Source of the DNA: Sanderia malayensis
Lineage: Eukaryota; Cnidaria; Scyphozoa; Semaeostomeae; Pelagiidae
Length of the DNA stretch: 64,000 nucleotides
Direction: 5' to 3'
NCBI GenBank assembly: GCA_013076295.1
Contig: RQOL01000374.1
Span: forward strand, 4,640,743-4,704,742
Shown here: piece after piece, positions 13,541 through 26,160 of the stretch
Position numbering within the stretch: position 1 is the first letter of the stretch
Layout: the number at the start of each line of letters is the position of its first letter
Translations under genes and position numbers: made by a program
The notes under the pieces: generated by a model
Told to the model about the DNA's origin: nothing
What the model saw: only the letters and a program-made list of their open reading frames with translations
Database searches by the model: none

Positions 13541-15413
13541 CAATACATACCCTACAATAAATACCCTACGATACATACCCTACGATACATACCCTACAAT
13601 ACATACCCTACAATAAATACCCTACAATACATACCCTACGATACATACCCTACAACACATACCCTACATAACATACCCTACAATACATACCCTACGATAC
13701 ATACCCTACAATACATACCCTACAATACATACCCTACAATACATACCCTACCATACACACCTTACAATACATACCCTACAATATATACCCTACGATAGAT
13801 ACCCTACACTACATACCCTACAATACATACCCTACAATAAATACCCTACAATACATACCCTACAATACATACCCTACAATACATACCCTACAATACATAC
13901 CTTACAATACATACCCTACAATATATACCCTACAATACATACCCTACAATACATACCCTACAATACATACCCTACAATAAATACCCTACAATACATACCC
14001 TACAATACATACCCTACAATACATACCCTACAATACATACCCTAGAATACATACCCTACAATACATACCCTACAATACATACCTTACAATACATACCCTA
14101 CAATACATACCCTACAACACATACCCTACATAACATACCCTACAATACATACCCTACAATACATACCCTACAATACATACCCTACATAACATACCCTACA
14201 ATACATACCCTAGAATACATACCTTACAATACATACCCTACAATAAATACCCTACGATACATACCCTACGATACATACCCTACAATACATACCCTACAAT
14301 AAATACCCTACAATACATACCCTACGATACATACCCTACAATACATACCCTAAAATACATACCCTAAAATACAAACCCTACGATACATACCCTACAATAC
14401 ATACCCTACAACACATACCCTACATAACATACCCTACAATACATACCCTACAATACATACCCTACAATACAAACCCTACAATACATACCCTACATAACAT
14501 ACCCTACAATACATACCCTAGAATACATACCTTACAATACATACCCTACAATAAATAGCCTACGATACATACCCTACGATACATACCCTACAATACATAC
14601 CCTACAATAAATACCCTACAATACATACCCTACGATACATACCCTACAACACATACCCTACATAACATACCCTACAATACATACCCTACAATACATACCC
14701 TACATAACATACCCTACAATACATACCCTAGAATACATACCTTACAATACATACCCTACAATAAATACCCTACGATACATACCCTACGATACATACCCTA
14801 CAATACATACCCTACAATAAATACCCTACAATACATACCCTACGATACATACCCTACAATACATACCCTAAAATACATACCCTAAAATACATACCCTACG
14901 ATACATACCCTACAATACATACCCTACAACACATACCCTACATAACATACCCTACAATACATACCCTACAATACAAACCCTACAACACATACCCTACATA
15001 ACATACCCTACAATACATACCCTACAATACATACCCTACATAACATACCCTACAATACATACCCTAGAATACATACCTTACAATACATACCCTACAATAA
15101 ATACCCTACGATACATACCCTACGATACATACCCTACAATACATACCCTACAATAAATACCCTACAATACATACCCTACGATACACACCCTACAATACAT
15201 ACCCTAAAATACATACCCTAAAATACATACCCTACATAACATACCCTACAATACATACCCTACAACACATACCCTACATAACATACCCTACAATACATAC
15301 CCTACAATACATATCCTACATAACATACCCTACAATACAAACCCTACAATACACACCCGACAATACATACCTTACTATATATACCCTACAATACATACCC
15401 TACAATACATATT
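13541..15413. repeat. 14-bp minisatellite array, block 4
   Basis: About 1.87 kb of 14-bp repeats whose variant order follows block 3, with a few unit gains and losses. Together with copy 3 it makes a ~3.28-kb higher-order period (12,133 to 15,414). Confidence 0.95.
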
Positions 15414-16817
15414 ACGACGCAACATTTCTAAAGAAAGTAAAGGTGGGAGGTCGAATCTCCCCCCTGCCAAGCGACCGCCCCGCGCCCACGCTGCCCCCCT
15501 GAAAGCTGTTTCTGAAAGTTGATAGCTTAAGTGTGAAGTTTGAATAAAAAGGTGCTTTCAAAAATTTAATCCATCCTGGAAAATTTAAACTCAATCTGTA
15601 ATAAAAATTATATCAAACTGTAGCTAAGGAAACAGCGAACACGTTGCAAATAGTCTCATTTCTTAAATAAGTAATGCTGAATTCTTAGAGACCATTTGGT
15701 GGAAGTGGTTTGAATGAAATTTCGGAGCCGTGCAAAAAGCAAAACCTTTGAACACACTTTAGCAAGTGAAAATAGTATTTACCGTGGCAAATAGTGACCC
15801 AGTTGAACTCAAAAAACACCAACATGAAGGTAATATGTTGGGGAACAATTATCGAAAGTGTTTGGGTAAAAAATAATCAATTGTGGCAGGCTAAAATTGA
15901 ATTTTCGCAAATGCAAAAACAACGCGTGTTGCGTGAAAAATTGCTCCTTCCCGAGTGAAAAGCAACTTTGTTGGAAATCGTAAAAAAACAGAAAAAAAAA
16001 CAAAAAAACAACACATTATTTTAGTTGTGTTATCAGACAACACTTGTCAAAAATTTAAATGGGGAAAATCGTGCAAATAGGGCCGGAAAAATTCAAAACT
16101 TTGACCATGGTCTAAACGTTGTTAGCATGCCGAAGCAACAATGGCGGTCGCCTACTACAAAACCCACAACTATTTCATTCAAAAACAAAAGAAAGCTATC
16201 ACCTATGTTCTCTATTGTTTCCTGCAACTCTCCAGGGGTCTTTCAAACAATTAAGAGCTGTTTACAAAGATAATTCAGCTGGTAAAACACTTTGAAAGGT
16301 GCCCAGTTATCCTTTGTGTTGAAAACAAAAACACGCGTCTTCTCCAAAAGTACCTGCTGTTCAACCGAGGGCTAATTTGCATGATAACGGAAAACGCGTC
16401 ACTGTTCACGTGAAGTTGCGAAAGAGCCAATCAAATTGCAGGAAAAGGCGAAACGGGTCACGTGAAGAGCGAATACTCTTTTCGAAAATGGAGTTGGGGA
16501 CGCAAATTTGGAAGTTTCGCCAGCGTAAACCGTCGTTTTTTCGTGATAGCACAATTAGTGGAATAATTAATGGAATAACTCAAAAATTCTTTAAAATAGG
16601 CTTCCAAAAATAGATAACTTTTGTCTACTCTAGAAACGGAGGCTTTCCCTTCAAGTGCCAACCTTGTCCTCCTCCATTCAAAAAAGCCTTGTGATTACAC
16701 GGTTCGCCCTTTCGGCCCATTGTTTTGGGGCGTTCGACCTATTGTGTCGGGTCGAATCTATTGTTTTAGGCAGAGTTTCGCCACCGTCACGTGACCACGT
16801 AGAATAGTAATATTAGA
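15414..16817 (+). mobile_element. Element X core, tandem copy 4 (with single-base deletions)
   Basis: Same unit as copy 3 but several bases shorter. One base is lost in the A-run near 15,998, in CAACCGAGGG (16,362; CAACCCGAGGG elsewhere), in TTCTTTAAAATAGG (16,588) and in CCTTGTGATTAC (16,688). Such lone deletions in homopolymer or doublet contexts look more like consensus error than biological decay. Confidence 0.8.
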
Positions 16818-18962
16818 CAATACATACCCTACAATAAATACCCTACGATACATACCCTACGATACATACCCTACAATACATACCCTACAATAATACCCTA
16901 CAATACATACCCTACGATACATACCCTAACAACACATACCCTACTAACATACCCTACAATACATACCCTACGATACATACCCTACAATACATACCCTACA
17001 ATACATACCCTACAATACATACCCTACCATACACACCTTACAATACATACCCTACAATATATACCCTACGATAGATACCCTACACTACATACCTACAATA
17101 CATACCCTACAATAAATACCCTACAATACATACCCTACAATACATACCCTACAATACATACCCTACAATACATACCTTACAATACATACCCTATAATATA
17201 TACCCTACAATACATACCCTACAATACATACCCTACAATACATACCCTACAATAATACCCTACAATACATACCCTACAATACATACCCTACAATACATAC
17301 CCTACAATACATACCCTAGAATACATACCCTACAATACATACCCTACAATACATACCTTACAATACATACCCTACAATACATACCCTACAACACATACCC
17401 TACATAACATACCCTACAATACATACCCTACAATACATACCCTACAATACATACCCTACATAACATACCCTACAATACATACCCTAGAATACATACCTTA
17501 CAATACATACCCTACAATAAATACCCTACGATACATACCCTACGATACATACCCTACAATACATACCCTACAATAAATACCTACAATACATACCTACATA
17601 CATACCCTACAATACATACCCTAAAATACATACCCTAAAATACAAACCCTACGAATACCATACCCTACAATACATACCCTACAACACATACCCTACATAA
17701 CATACCCTACAATACATACCCTAAAACAATTACATACCCTACAATACAAAACAATAAAACCCTACATAACATACCCTACATACATACCCTAGAATACATA
17801 CCCTTACAATACATACCCTACAATAAATACCTACCGATACTACCCTACCGATACATACCCTACAATACATACCCTACCAATAAATACCCTACAATACATA
17901 CCCTACGAATACATACCCTACAACACATACCCTACATAACATACCTACAAAATACCTACAATACATATACAAACATACCCTACAATACAATACCCTACAA
18001 TACATACCTTACATACAACTACAATAAATACCCTACGATACATACCCTACGATACATACCCTACAATACATACCCTACTACAATACAATAACCCTACAAT
18101 ACTACCTACGATACAACCCTCATACATACCCTACAATACATACCCCTACAATACATACCCTACGATACATACCCTACAAATATAAATACCCTAAATACAT
18201 ACCCTACATAACATACCCTACAATACATACCCTACAATATACCATACCTACAATACATACCCTACAATAAATACAACCCATACATACCTACAATACATAC
18301 CCTACAATACATACCCTACAATAAATACCCTACAAACATACCCTACATACCCTACAATACATACCCTACAACACATACCCTACAATACATACCCTACAAT
18401 ACATACCCTACAATACATACCCTACATACATACCCTACAATACATACCCTAATACATACCTACAATACATACCCTACAATAAATACCCTACATACATACC
18501 CTACATACATACCCTACAATACATACCCTACAATAATACCCTACAATACATACCCTACAATACATACCCTACAATACATACCCTACAATACATACCCTAA
18601 ATACATACCCTACAATACATACCCTACAATAAATACCCTACAATACATACCCTACAACATACCCTACATACATACCCTACTACATACCCTACAATACATA
18701 CCCTACAATACATACCCTACAATAATACCCTACAATACATACCCTACAATACATACCTACAATACATACCCTACAATACATACCTACAATACATACCCTA
18801 CATAACATACCCTACAATAAATACCCTACAATACATACCTACAATACATACCTACAATACATACCTACAATAAATACCCTACAATACATACCCTACAATA
18901 CATACCCTACAATACATACCCTACAATACATACCCTACAATACATACCCTACAATACATACA
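16818..18962. repeat. 14-bp minisatellite array, block 5 (irregular)
   Basis: 14-bp repeats following the block 3/4 order up to about 17,580. After that, many units lose one or more bases or carry odd insertions (for example ACCGATACTACC). The mirrored array at 62,261-64,000 is far more regular and often has CCTTAC where this one has CCTAC, so part of the irregularity here is probably sequence error. It ends at the AACGACGCAACATTTC junction at 18,963. Confidence 0.9.
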
Positions 18963-19960
18963 ACGACGCAACATTTCTAAAGAAAGTAAAGTTGGGAGGT
19001 CGAATCCTCCCCCTGGCAATCGACCGCCAAGCGCCCACCCTGCCGCCCCCTGAAAGCCGAAGGTTGATAGCTTCAGTGTGAAGTTTGAAAAAAAAAGTTG
19101 CCTTCAAAAATTTAATGAATCCTGGAAAATTTAAACTCAATCTCTAATAAAAAATATATCAAACTGTAGCTGAGGAAACAGCGAATCCGATTAAAATATT
19201 CACATTTCTTAACAGTGTTGTTTTGAATTTTAGGAGAGTATTTAGTGCAGCCCAACACAAAGCCGTGGAAAAATTTATTAATCAGCCAACTTTAAAAACA
19301 CCAAATTTCCCCTAACTTTGTCAAAATTGGTCCATTTGAACTCAAATTACATCAACATGAAGCTAATACCTTGGCGAATAAGTATCGAAAGTAATTGGGT
19401 GCATTTGAAATGCTTTTCGCAATTTTAGTTGTACATTTTTGAAGTGCAAGACATGATTTTGTTGATCAAAAATAGCCCTGAAATCAAACCCGTGAAAAAA
19501 ATAGCATTGAAAACATGATTCACCAACTTTCAAATTCAATTAACGTGGCCAATTTTTGTCCTACACAACCCACGAAAATATCAACATGAAGCTAATAGCT
19601 TGGCGAACATTTATCGAAAGTATTTGGGTGAAAAAAACAAAGTTTTGGCAGATTCAAAATTAATTTTCGCAAATGTAAAACACACGCATGTTGCTTGAAA
19701 ATTTCGTGTTTTCCACCAAAACCCAATCTCGGCTAAAACTGTCCAAAAACAGAGGAAAATCAATAAAACAAAAAAAAACAAAGCCAGATAACTTTAGTTC
19801 TTGTGTAAATAAACAGTTTTCGAAAGTTTAAATGGAGAAAATCGGCCCAGAACGACCCGAGAAAATCAAAATTGTCTTTGTGTTTTGGTTAGGCCCTCGG
19901 CTCAACACAAAAAACGTGAGGTGAAACAAAACAAAACTCGTGCTATTTTCAGCCGAAAAC
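18963..19960 (+). mobile_element. Element X core, diverged copy 5
   Basis: This starts with the same ACGACGCAACATTTCTAAAG junction and keeps the GGGAGGTCGAATC box and the GGAAAATTTAAACTCAATCT phrase. It then diverges, with an internal duplication of the ATCAACATGAAGCTAATA segment (about 19,350 and 19,580). It lacks the CACGTG/CCAAT right half. It is an older or different subfamily member; the inverted copy is at about 61,270-62,260. Confidence 0.65.
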
Positions 19961-20552
19961 AATCAAATAAAGGAAATACCTTGAAATAATTGTCCACCAA
20001 TTGTCCCCACAGGTCTTGACAACAATTGACACGTCTTTACAATTCATTTCCGGCACGTATTCACGCTTAAACGGGAGCAACTTGCCGCCCGTTCAACTAC
20101 GAAAACACCTGTTTCTCCCTGCTCGTTTTGCATCTCATTACCTCCATCCGGGGAACTTTCTAGAAAGTCGGAGCACAAAATGGGGCATAACTCCCGAACC
20201 GTTTGGAGTAGAAATTAGCCACATACTTTACTGTGATCAGCGCAATGCAGCGATCATTTTGATACCAATTTGCACCCTTATTGACCACCCAAAAAAAAGC
20301 CTTTATGGATACAACAAAATTCCTTTGATCCCATTGTTTTTTCGAACGTCGATTGTCCAAAAGACAATGGGCATTGTTCACAGTTGGTGGGTCACGCGTG
20401 GCACAATCTTATTATATAAGGCCAATGCCGCCAATGCCTGCAATTGTGGCAGCACAATTGCAGGCATTGGCGGTATTCGCACACTAATTTTCTGTTCACT
20501 ATTAACAAGAAAGCTTCAGGTTATAGCTCAAAACGAAAACTTAAATAAATAC
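19961..20552. other. KDZ intron 9 sequence next to exon 9
   Basis: Remaining intronic sequence between diverged element X copy 5 and KDZ exon 9. A 189-codon open frame on the plus strand (20,001-20,570) reads through the hairpin at 20,428-20,473 and into the antisense of exon 9, so it is not considered a gene. Apart from the hairpin nothing is recognised. Confidence 0.5.
20428..20473. repeat. Perfect 21-bp-arm inverted repeat (hairpin)
   Basis: Left arm 20,428-20,448 (begins CCGCCAATGCC), 4-base spacer GCAG, right arm 20,453-20,473 (exact reverse complement, ends GGCATTGGCGG). The arms are perfect despite lying in non-coding DNA. The partner copy is at 60,760-60,805. Confidence 0.95.
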
Positions 20553-23500
20553 CTCCAGATGTCTTTTTAGGATGCAAGCAATGTCGTACATACACTTCAA
20601 TTCAACATCTTTGGAATTTATATATGGCTCTACCATTCTCTTCAACTCATAAACAGCATATGCAATACTGGAAAAAATAATGTCACCATTGATATATATA
20701 TATAATTGATTCAATGCAAGAAAAGAGAATATTAGTGTTAAAAACTGAATTCAAAATGTTACCATTCTCCGTGTTTGAGACTGATGAATCCCTTTGGAAA
20801 GCCATGTCTACATGTTCGTCCAAATACTGCTTTTTCATCATATCTGTCATTCTTTCCCTTTGATCTCAATGAAGTTTCAATCTCCCCAGCTTTGTATTGA
20901 TTGCAGGGCTGTGAAATCACAATAAAAATGACCATTCACAGAAAAACTAATGGCAACAGAATCTTTGAGCAACAACCAAACAATAATTTTTGAAGACTTG
21001 TTCAAGAAACTAAAAGCTTTCTAAAAGCTATTACATTCAAAATGTACAACAAAGCACAAACTGTGATTTAACTAACATTTTCCAACTTCTCTGTATTTTT
21101 TGTGTGTTTTTCAACAAAATTATCAACATCTGCTTGATCTGCAACATATGACATTCAAATCGGGGTGCATGAATACTGGTTCCTGCACTTTTCTTTCTTG
21201 GAAAACCAAAGCATGCATCCATCATCTCAATAATAGTTCCACTTTCACCAGGCTAAAAGTAGCAGTAAAATTTGATTTCAATTCAGACCAAAATTATTGA
21301 ACCACCAGAAAGTATCTCAGTATTATTATTATTATATAATCATACACACTTATTCATCATCAGTATTCAATTAAATAAATATATTTAGGAAGCAGGATCT
21401 ATTTATAAGTTAGACGCAATACTTACTGATGGGCACAAGGTACAGTTCCCATTCTGAATTCCTTGAAAGTACTCAAATAGCCTAAAAGTAAAAAACACAT
21501 ACCGTAAATTCTCTATTAAGCCCCCCCTCTCAATTAAGCCCCCTCTCTCTAATTAGCCCCCCCTTTTCAAAAGGAAAAATTTAATAAGCCCCCCCTCTCA
21601 ATTTAGCCCCCCCCAATCTTCACTGATGCCAAAATAAGTAAACTTGACAAACAACGGAGATTTTCATTTTATTCATTAGTTGTTCAATACTTCTCAACAA
21701 ATTCCAATTCAAATCATTTAGTCTTTAAGTATTGTAGATATACTTCTTTTTCACACAGACTTCATTGAATAATGTATTTCATGTATTATTTAATGTATTT
21801 CCACCACTAAAAATGGTTTTCTATTACAAAATACTTATTAAGCCCCCTCTCTCAATTTAGCCCCCCCTCTCTAATAAGCCCCCTCTTTAAAGTACTGAAA
21901 AACAATAAGCCCCCGGGGGCTTAAAAGAGAATTTACGGTATGTGTATATTTTATAAATAATCAAGCAATTTTCTTTAAAGTTTCATTTATGCAGTAAAAA
22001 GTAAAAAAACTCAATCATTGCTGCATTGCTAGTCCCAGTTAACTACATTGATTCAGTAAATCAAAGCAAAGGAGTAAGTAAAACAAACAGACCTGAATTC
22101 ATCAAATGCAGGACCATTTAAAATCTTGTAGATGTTTTTGACCTGCAAAATAAAAAGAATTCCTACAATGTGTGCTTGTTGTTGTCATTGAATTGAAATC
22201 TACACATATTTGCATTTAAAAGATTGCTAAAAATTCTGATGTAGTGGCAAACACATTGAAATTGAACTTACATAAACAGGAAGCAATGTTTTTGTAACAA
22301 TTGCACGGCTGCACAAAGTTTGTCCAGTGATGCATGACACTCAAATAACAGGACATTCAGGAGTTTGAGGAGTCTGATGTCAAATGCTGTTTGAGGTTTA
22401 TCACCTGTACTTGGCCAAAATCCCAAGGACACTACACTTTCAGCTTCACTTTGACATTTGCAAAATAACACTTTTTTCAAATGTTGTCTTCCTAAGGAAA
22501 AATCCAGCTCAGAATTATCTCCAAAAATAACAATTTTCATGTGTTAAAATGTAATCAATTGAATTTGCTAGTTCTCAATTAATTTAACCAATTATGACAG
22601 ATCATAGAATATAGTAGCTTGCTCCATGTTGCCACTAACATGTTAAAATTGCCAAAAAAGTGTTTGAATAAAAGCAATACGTAATAGCAACGTGTGTGCA
22701 GTTAAATGGATATGGTAAAATCTCTATTTATGTCCCCATTTATTCATTAAAACCAATGCCTCTCTTTTTAATACCCCATCCATCCATTAATGAGATTTGA
22801 GATGACCATATCAAAATAGATCCAACAAGATTACCTTGGAAATCGATGAAGATCATCTGTTTTGCATAATTTGCATCACGACAGATTTTATGTCCAGGAG
22901 GCTCCAACAGAAAGTTATTCACAAACAGGGGCAGAAATGTACCATTCTAAAAAATAGAACATGTTTATTATTATCCATGCACAGTAGTTAAAGCTTTTCC
23001 AAAGCACATTGCCAAACCTTAGAATGTAGTTGCCTGTCAATGAGTAATATTAATATTAATTAGATATAAATTTAATATAAAAATAAAAATACAAAATTAA
23101 AAGTCATCTTTACCTTCCAAATCTCTAAAACATGAAACATGTTTTTTTTGTTATGTGTGGCTGTGGCACATTCAATGCAATAATTTTGTTGCCAGCCACA
23201 ATCCTGACATCTGCATACAGCTTTTCTTGGTTTTGTGCTTTGATCAATGCAAATCACACAAGCTGTATCAGCTGGTAAATACTCTTGACTGACATAAGCC
23301 ATCTTGATTCTTTCTCTTATATTTTCCCAGCAACTTTCTTCTCGAAATTTTCTCTGCTCATATGCATTAAAAGTGTGACATTTATTTGCACCTTTTTTCT
23401 TTCCATCCTCTTCACTTGGTCCATCCATGGGTAAATGTGACGGATATGTTGAATCTAAAGAAGATTCACAGAAAGCTGTTATCATGACATACATACAGAT

Positions 23501-23756
23501 ACAGGTACACTATTTAATTAGGCAGGTCAGCAGTGGGAGCCTTTTCAGGCTGATGTGGGGCCTGCCTAAATCCCATCCTAAATATCAGTGATATGGGCTT
23601 TCAGTAGGCTAGGCTAGTGAAAGAAAGTGTCACACACATTTTGTACACAGCAGCTTATCTTCCCTTTGATTTGGCCTAGCTAGCTAATACTAGGAGTCTT
23701 TAACTATTACTTGAGAACCAACAATATAAATCACACGCACCTGTTGCATCACCCAT
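20553..23756 (-). CDS. KDZ-family transposase, 5' exons 1-9 (left-arm copy)
   Basis: Exons: 23756-23741 (ATG), 23454-23114, 22946-22835, 22491-22272, 22142-22093, 21481-21427, 21252-21077, 20908-20763 and 20667-20553. The N-terminal exon has paired cysteines (CVIC, VCRCQDC, YCIEC, then H and FHVLEIW), a CxC-type zinc-binding domain typical of KDZ proteins. Exon 4 gives GFWPSTGDKPQTAF; exon 8 gives RYDEKAVFGRTCRHGF with the first catalytic Asp (~347); exon 9 gives MYDIACIL with the second (~400). In this arm exon 4 is one base short, giving CAAAAACAT where the right arm has CAAAACACAT. Exon 7 also lacks one A near 21,146. Both shift the frame. Exon 2 is intact here but broken in the right arm. 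Exon 8 carries one extra codon (AAT). The gene continues in exons 10-17 at 5063-2119. Confidence 0.85.
21502..21938. mobile_element. MITE with CCGTAAATTCTCT terminal inverted repeats
   Basis: In KDZ intron 5. The ends are CCGTAAATTCTCT and its complement AGAGAATTTACGG, flanked by TA on both sides. The inverted match extends further outward as ACACATA/TATGTGT, so TA may be a target duplication or part of longer inverted termini. The interior has repeated AAGCCCCC/CTCTC blocks (TTAAGCCCCC and GGGGGCTTAA facing each other) around an AT-rich middle with no coding potential. A TA duplication would fit a Tc1/mariner-type origin; this is inferred. Confidence 0.8.
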
Positions 23757-23776
23757 TATTGGGCCTACGCCTAGGC

Positions 23777-23833
23777 CTAATGAAGCTGAAGCGGACCCCA
23801 CACAATTTCCCTTTTACTCGACATCGTGGTCAT
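23777..23833 (-). promoter_or_regulatory. Upstream open reading frame before KDZ start
   Basis: A 19-codon frame starts with two in-frame ATGs (ATGACCACGATG) and ends at a TAG 20 bases before the predicted KDZ ATG at 23,756. If it lies in the transcript leader it could dampen translation. The mirrored copy is at 57,404-57,460. The transcription start is unknown. Confidence 0.35.
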
Positions 23834-24204
23834 TGGACTGTGGATTGTCGCTCACATCGACTTTTATGACGTATTGCCTTCGTTTTGTGACTCCAGATCC
23901 AATCTTTAATTTGTAGCTGTGGTTGAATTTGCGAAAGCTCTTCCGAGAAGGACCCATCTTAAAACAGTAGCCTACCGACAGTACAGACGGCACGGAGCTG
24001 GAGTTCCACTGCGCTGTTTTGTCTTTTGTTTATTAGAACAGAGCCACAGCGAAACCTTGGCAACACTGCAGCGGTCAACGCCGCCACAACATTCCTGGTC
24101 ATATAGCTTTATACTATTGAGAGATGATTTAGATAATAGTATATTGTCTATATTCTAAATCAACAGATGGTAAATTCAGCCAACTGTCATAGATACGAAC
24201 AGCA

Positions 24205-24399
24205 TTGTAAATTTTAGAATTGTTGTTTAACGCTATTTAGAACGTGTGGACCCGGTGCAAGAAAGCAGTTAGAATTACGTCTTTTGCAGATTCTAGAAGC
24301 TAACTCACAGCCTTCATTTACTAAATTAGGTCTTTTAAACTTTGAAAATCTTGACAAATTGGAAGTTGCTAAATTCATGTATGACATAAGATATATAAA
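24205..24399 (+). pseudogene. LINE-A reverse transcriptase C-terminal region, first part
   Basis: One uninterrupted frame encodes a segment containing ILEANSQPSFTKLGLLNF followed by LEVAKFMYDI. This resembles the post-RT region of L2/CR1/jockey-type LINEs, where a PLFxxLxIL...KFMY motif is common. The protein is cut at the KFMYDI codons, exactly where LINE-B begins. The continuation appears beyond LINE-B at 26,161-26,685. Confidence 0.55.
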
Positions 24400-26160
24400 T
24401 ATATGTCATATATGAAATATACCATATATTTCATATATGACATATATGAAATATATGGTATATTTCCTGAAAAATTAAAGGTTGCTAAGATTATTCCTAT
24501 ATTTAAGAAAGGTGATGCTTCAAAGAACTCAAATTACAGACCCATATCTTTACTATCGATTTTTAGTAAGATCTTTGAAAAGCTTATGCATAAACGCTTG
24601 TATAATTATTTAGAACTCCACGAAATTTTGTTTCAAATGCAATTTGGTTTCCGTAATGGACACTCTACTGACCATGCACTGATAAGTTTAAGTGAAAAAA
24701 TCAAAAGCACACTTGACTCTAACAGAGTGGGATGTGGAATCTTCATTGACTTGCAAAAAGCCTTTGATACTGTTAACCATAGCATCTTACTTCAAAAACT
24801 GAGTCACTATGGCATTAGGGGGACCCCACTCCTTTGGTTTCAGTCCTACTTGACAGATAGACAACAGTATGTTTCGATTAACAATCATTCTTCACAACTT
24901 GGAGGTATTACCTGTGGTGTTCCTCAAGGTTCTGTACTTGGCCCTTTACTCTTTCTAATTTATATCAATGACCTCCCTAATGTATCAAAAGTTTTCTCGT
25001 TTTTCTTGTTTGCTGATGATACAAATATCTACTATGAATCTGAAAATATAATAAAACTTAGGTATAAAATTAACAAGGAGTTGCTAAAAGTCAAGTCATG
25101 GCTTGAGATAAATAAGCTAGCTTTAAACATTGAAAAAACTAGTTTTGTTATATTTCACTCATCTAGGAAGAAATTGACTAATGACATTCAAATTAAATTT
25201 GGGAAAAAACCTGTAACTAGAGCTAAATATATTAAATTTTTAGGCGTCCTTATGGATGAGCATCTTTCTTGAAATTTCATATCACTGAACTAACCAAAAA
25301 ACTGTCAAGGACCACTGGTATCTTTTCTAAGATCAGACACTACCTTCCGCTTGATATTCTAAAAAATCTTTACTATTCAATATTCTCTTCTTTTCTCAGT
25401 TACGGGTCGTCAACTTGGGGCCTCTCTTACGATACATATCTTGCACCTCTCTTTTTACTACAGAAGAAAGTACTAAGGACTATCTCTTCTCAGCCATTCT
25501 TATCTTCAACAACACCAATCTTCCATTCCTTGAAAATACTGAAATTAAATGATATGATTAATCACGAAATTCTCAAGCTTGTTTACAAATCTCTTAATGG
25601 TCTCTCACCTTCTCATTTCCAGAACTATTTTCAGCTCAGTAACACAGTTCATAGTCATGAAACTCGCCAGGCAGCTCGGGGTGATATTTTTCAGCCCATA
25701 AGAAATACATTTCTATATGGGCTTAGATCAATAAAGTATATTGGAGCTAAACTCTGGAATTGTATTCCAACTTTTATCAAAATTTCTGCTTCTTTCAACA
25801 CCTTCAAGTCAAAACTAAAAGAATTTGTCATTAATGGCTATGCTCTCTAATTCTTCACTCAATTAATTCTAAAATTGTTATTGAGGCTATTCTGGTTTTC
25901 TTTGTGTTTTTAGGAAAACTTATTTTGTTATTTTTTTCTTCTTTTCTCATTTCTTTTTTGTTTTTTATATGGGGGGGCTCTCTCTCGATTAGTTTATCTA
26001 TTAGAGAGCTCCTCCTTGGGCAAATATATCTAAATACATTATGTTTTTGTAAATTTGTTTTAGTTTTTTGTTAACTGTATAATGTTGAAATGTTAATGTA
26101 TGTATTGAAATGTATTTAGGTATATTTGTTAATGAAATGAAATGAAATGAAAAAATGAAA
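24400..26160 (+). pseudogene. LINE-B, 5'-truncated non-LTR retrotransposon (reverse transcriptase)
   Basis: Encodes most of a non-LTR reverse transcriptase: PIFKKGDASKNSNYRPISLL, FIDLQKAFDTVNH, GVPQGSVLGPLLFLIYINDL and the catalytic FADDTNIY, then the thumb and C-terminal region to a stop at 25,850. No endonuclease domain is present, so it is 5' truncated, as is common. The frame is broken at about 25,270 by loss of one G (CTTTCTTGAAATTT; the right arm has TCTTGGAAATTT). The 3' end has a short (TGAAA)n tail near 26,135-26,160, as in L2/CR1-like elements. The 5' edge at 24,398-24,470 is a block of interlocking AT palindromes (CATATATGTCATATATG and its complement). It is inserted into LINE-A. 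Confidence 0.92.

Noticed and set aside
20001..20570. 189-codon plus-strand frame
   Set aside because: It crosses the 21-bp hairpin and the antisense of KDZ exon 9, is broken in the other arm, and has no domain signature.
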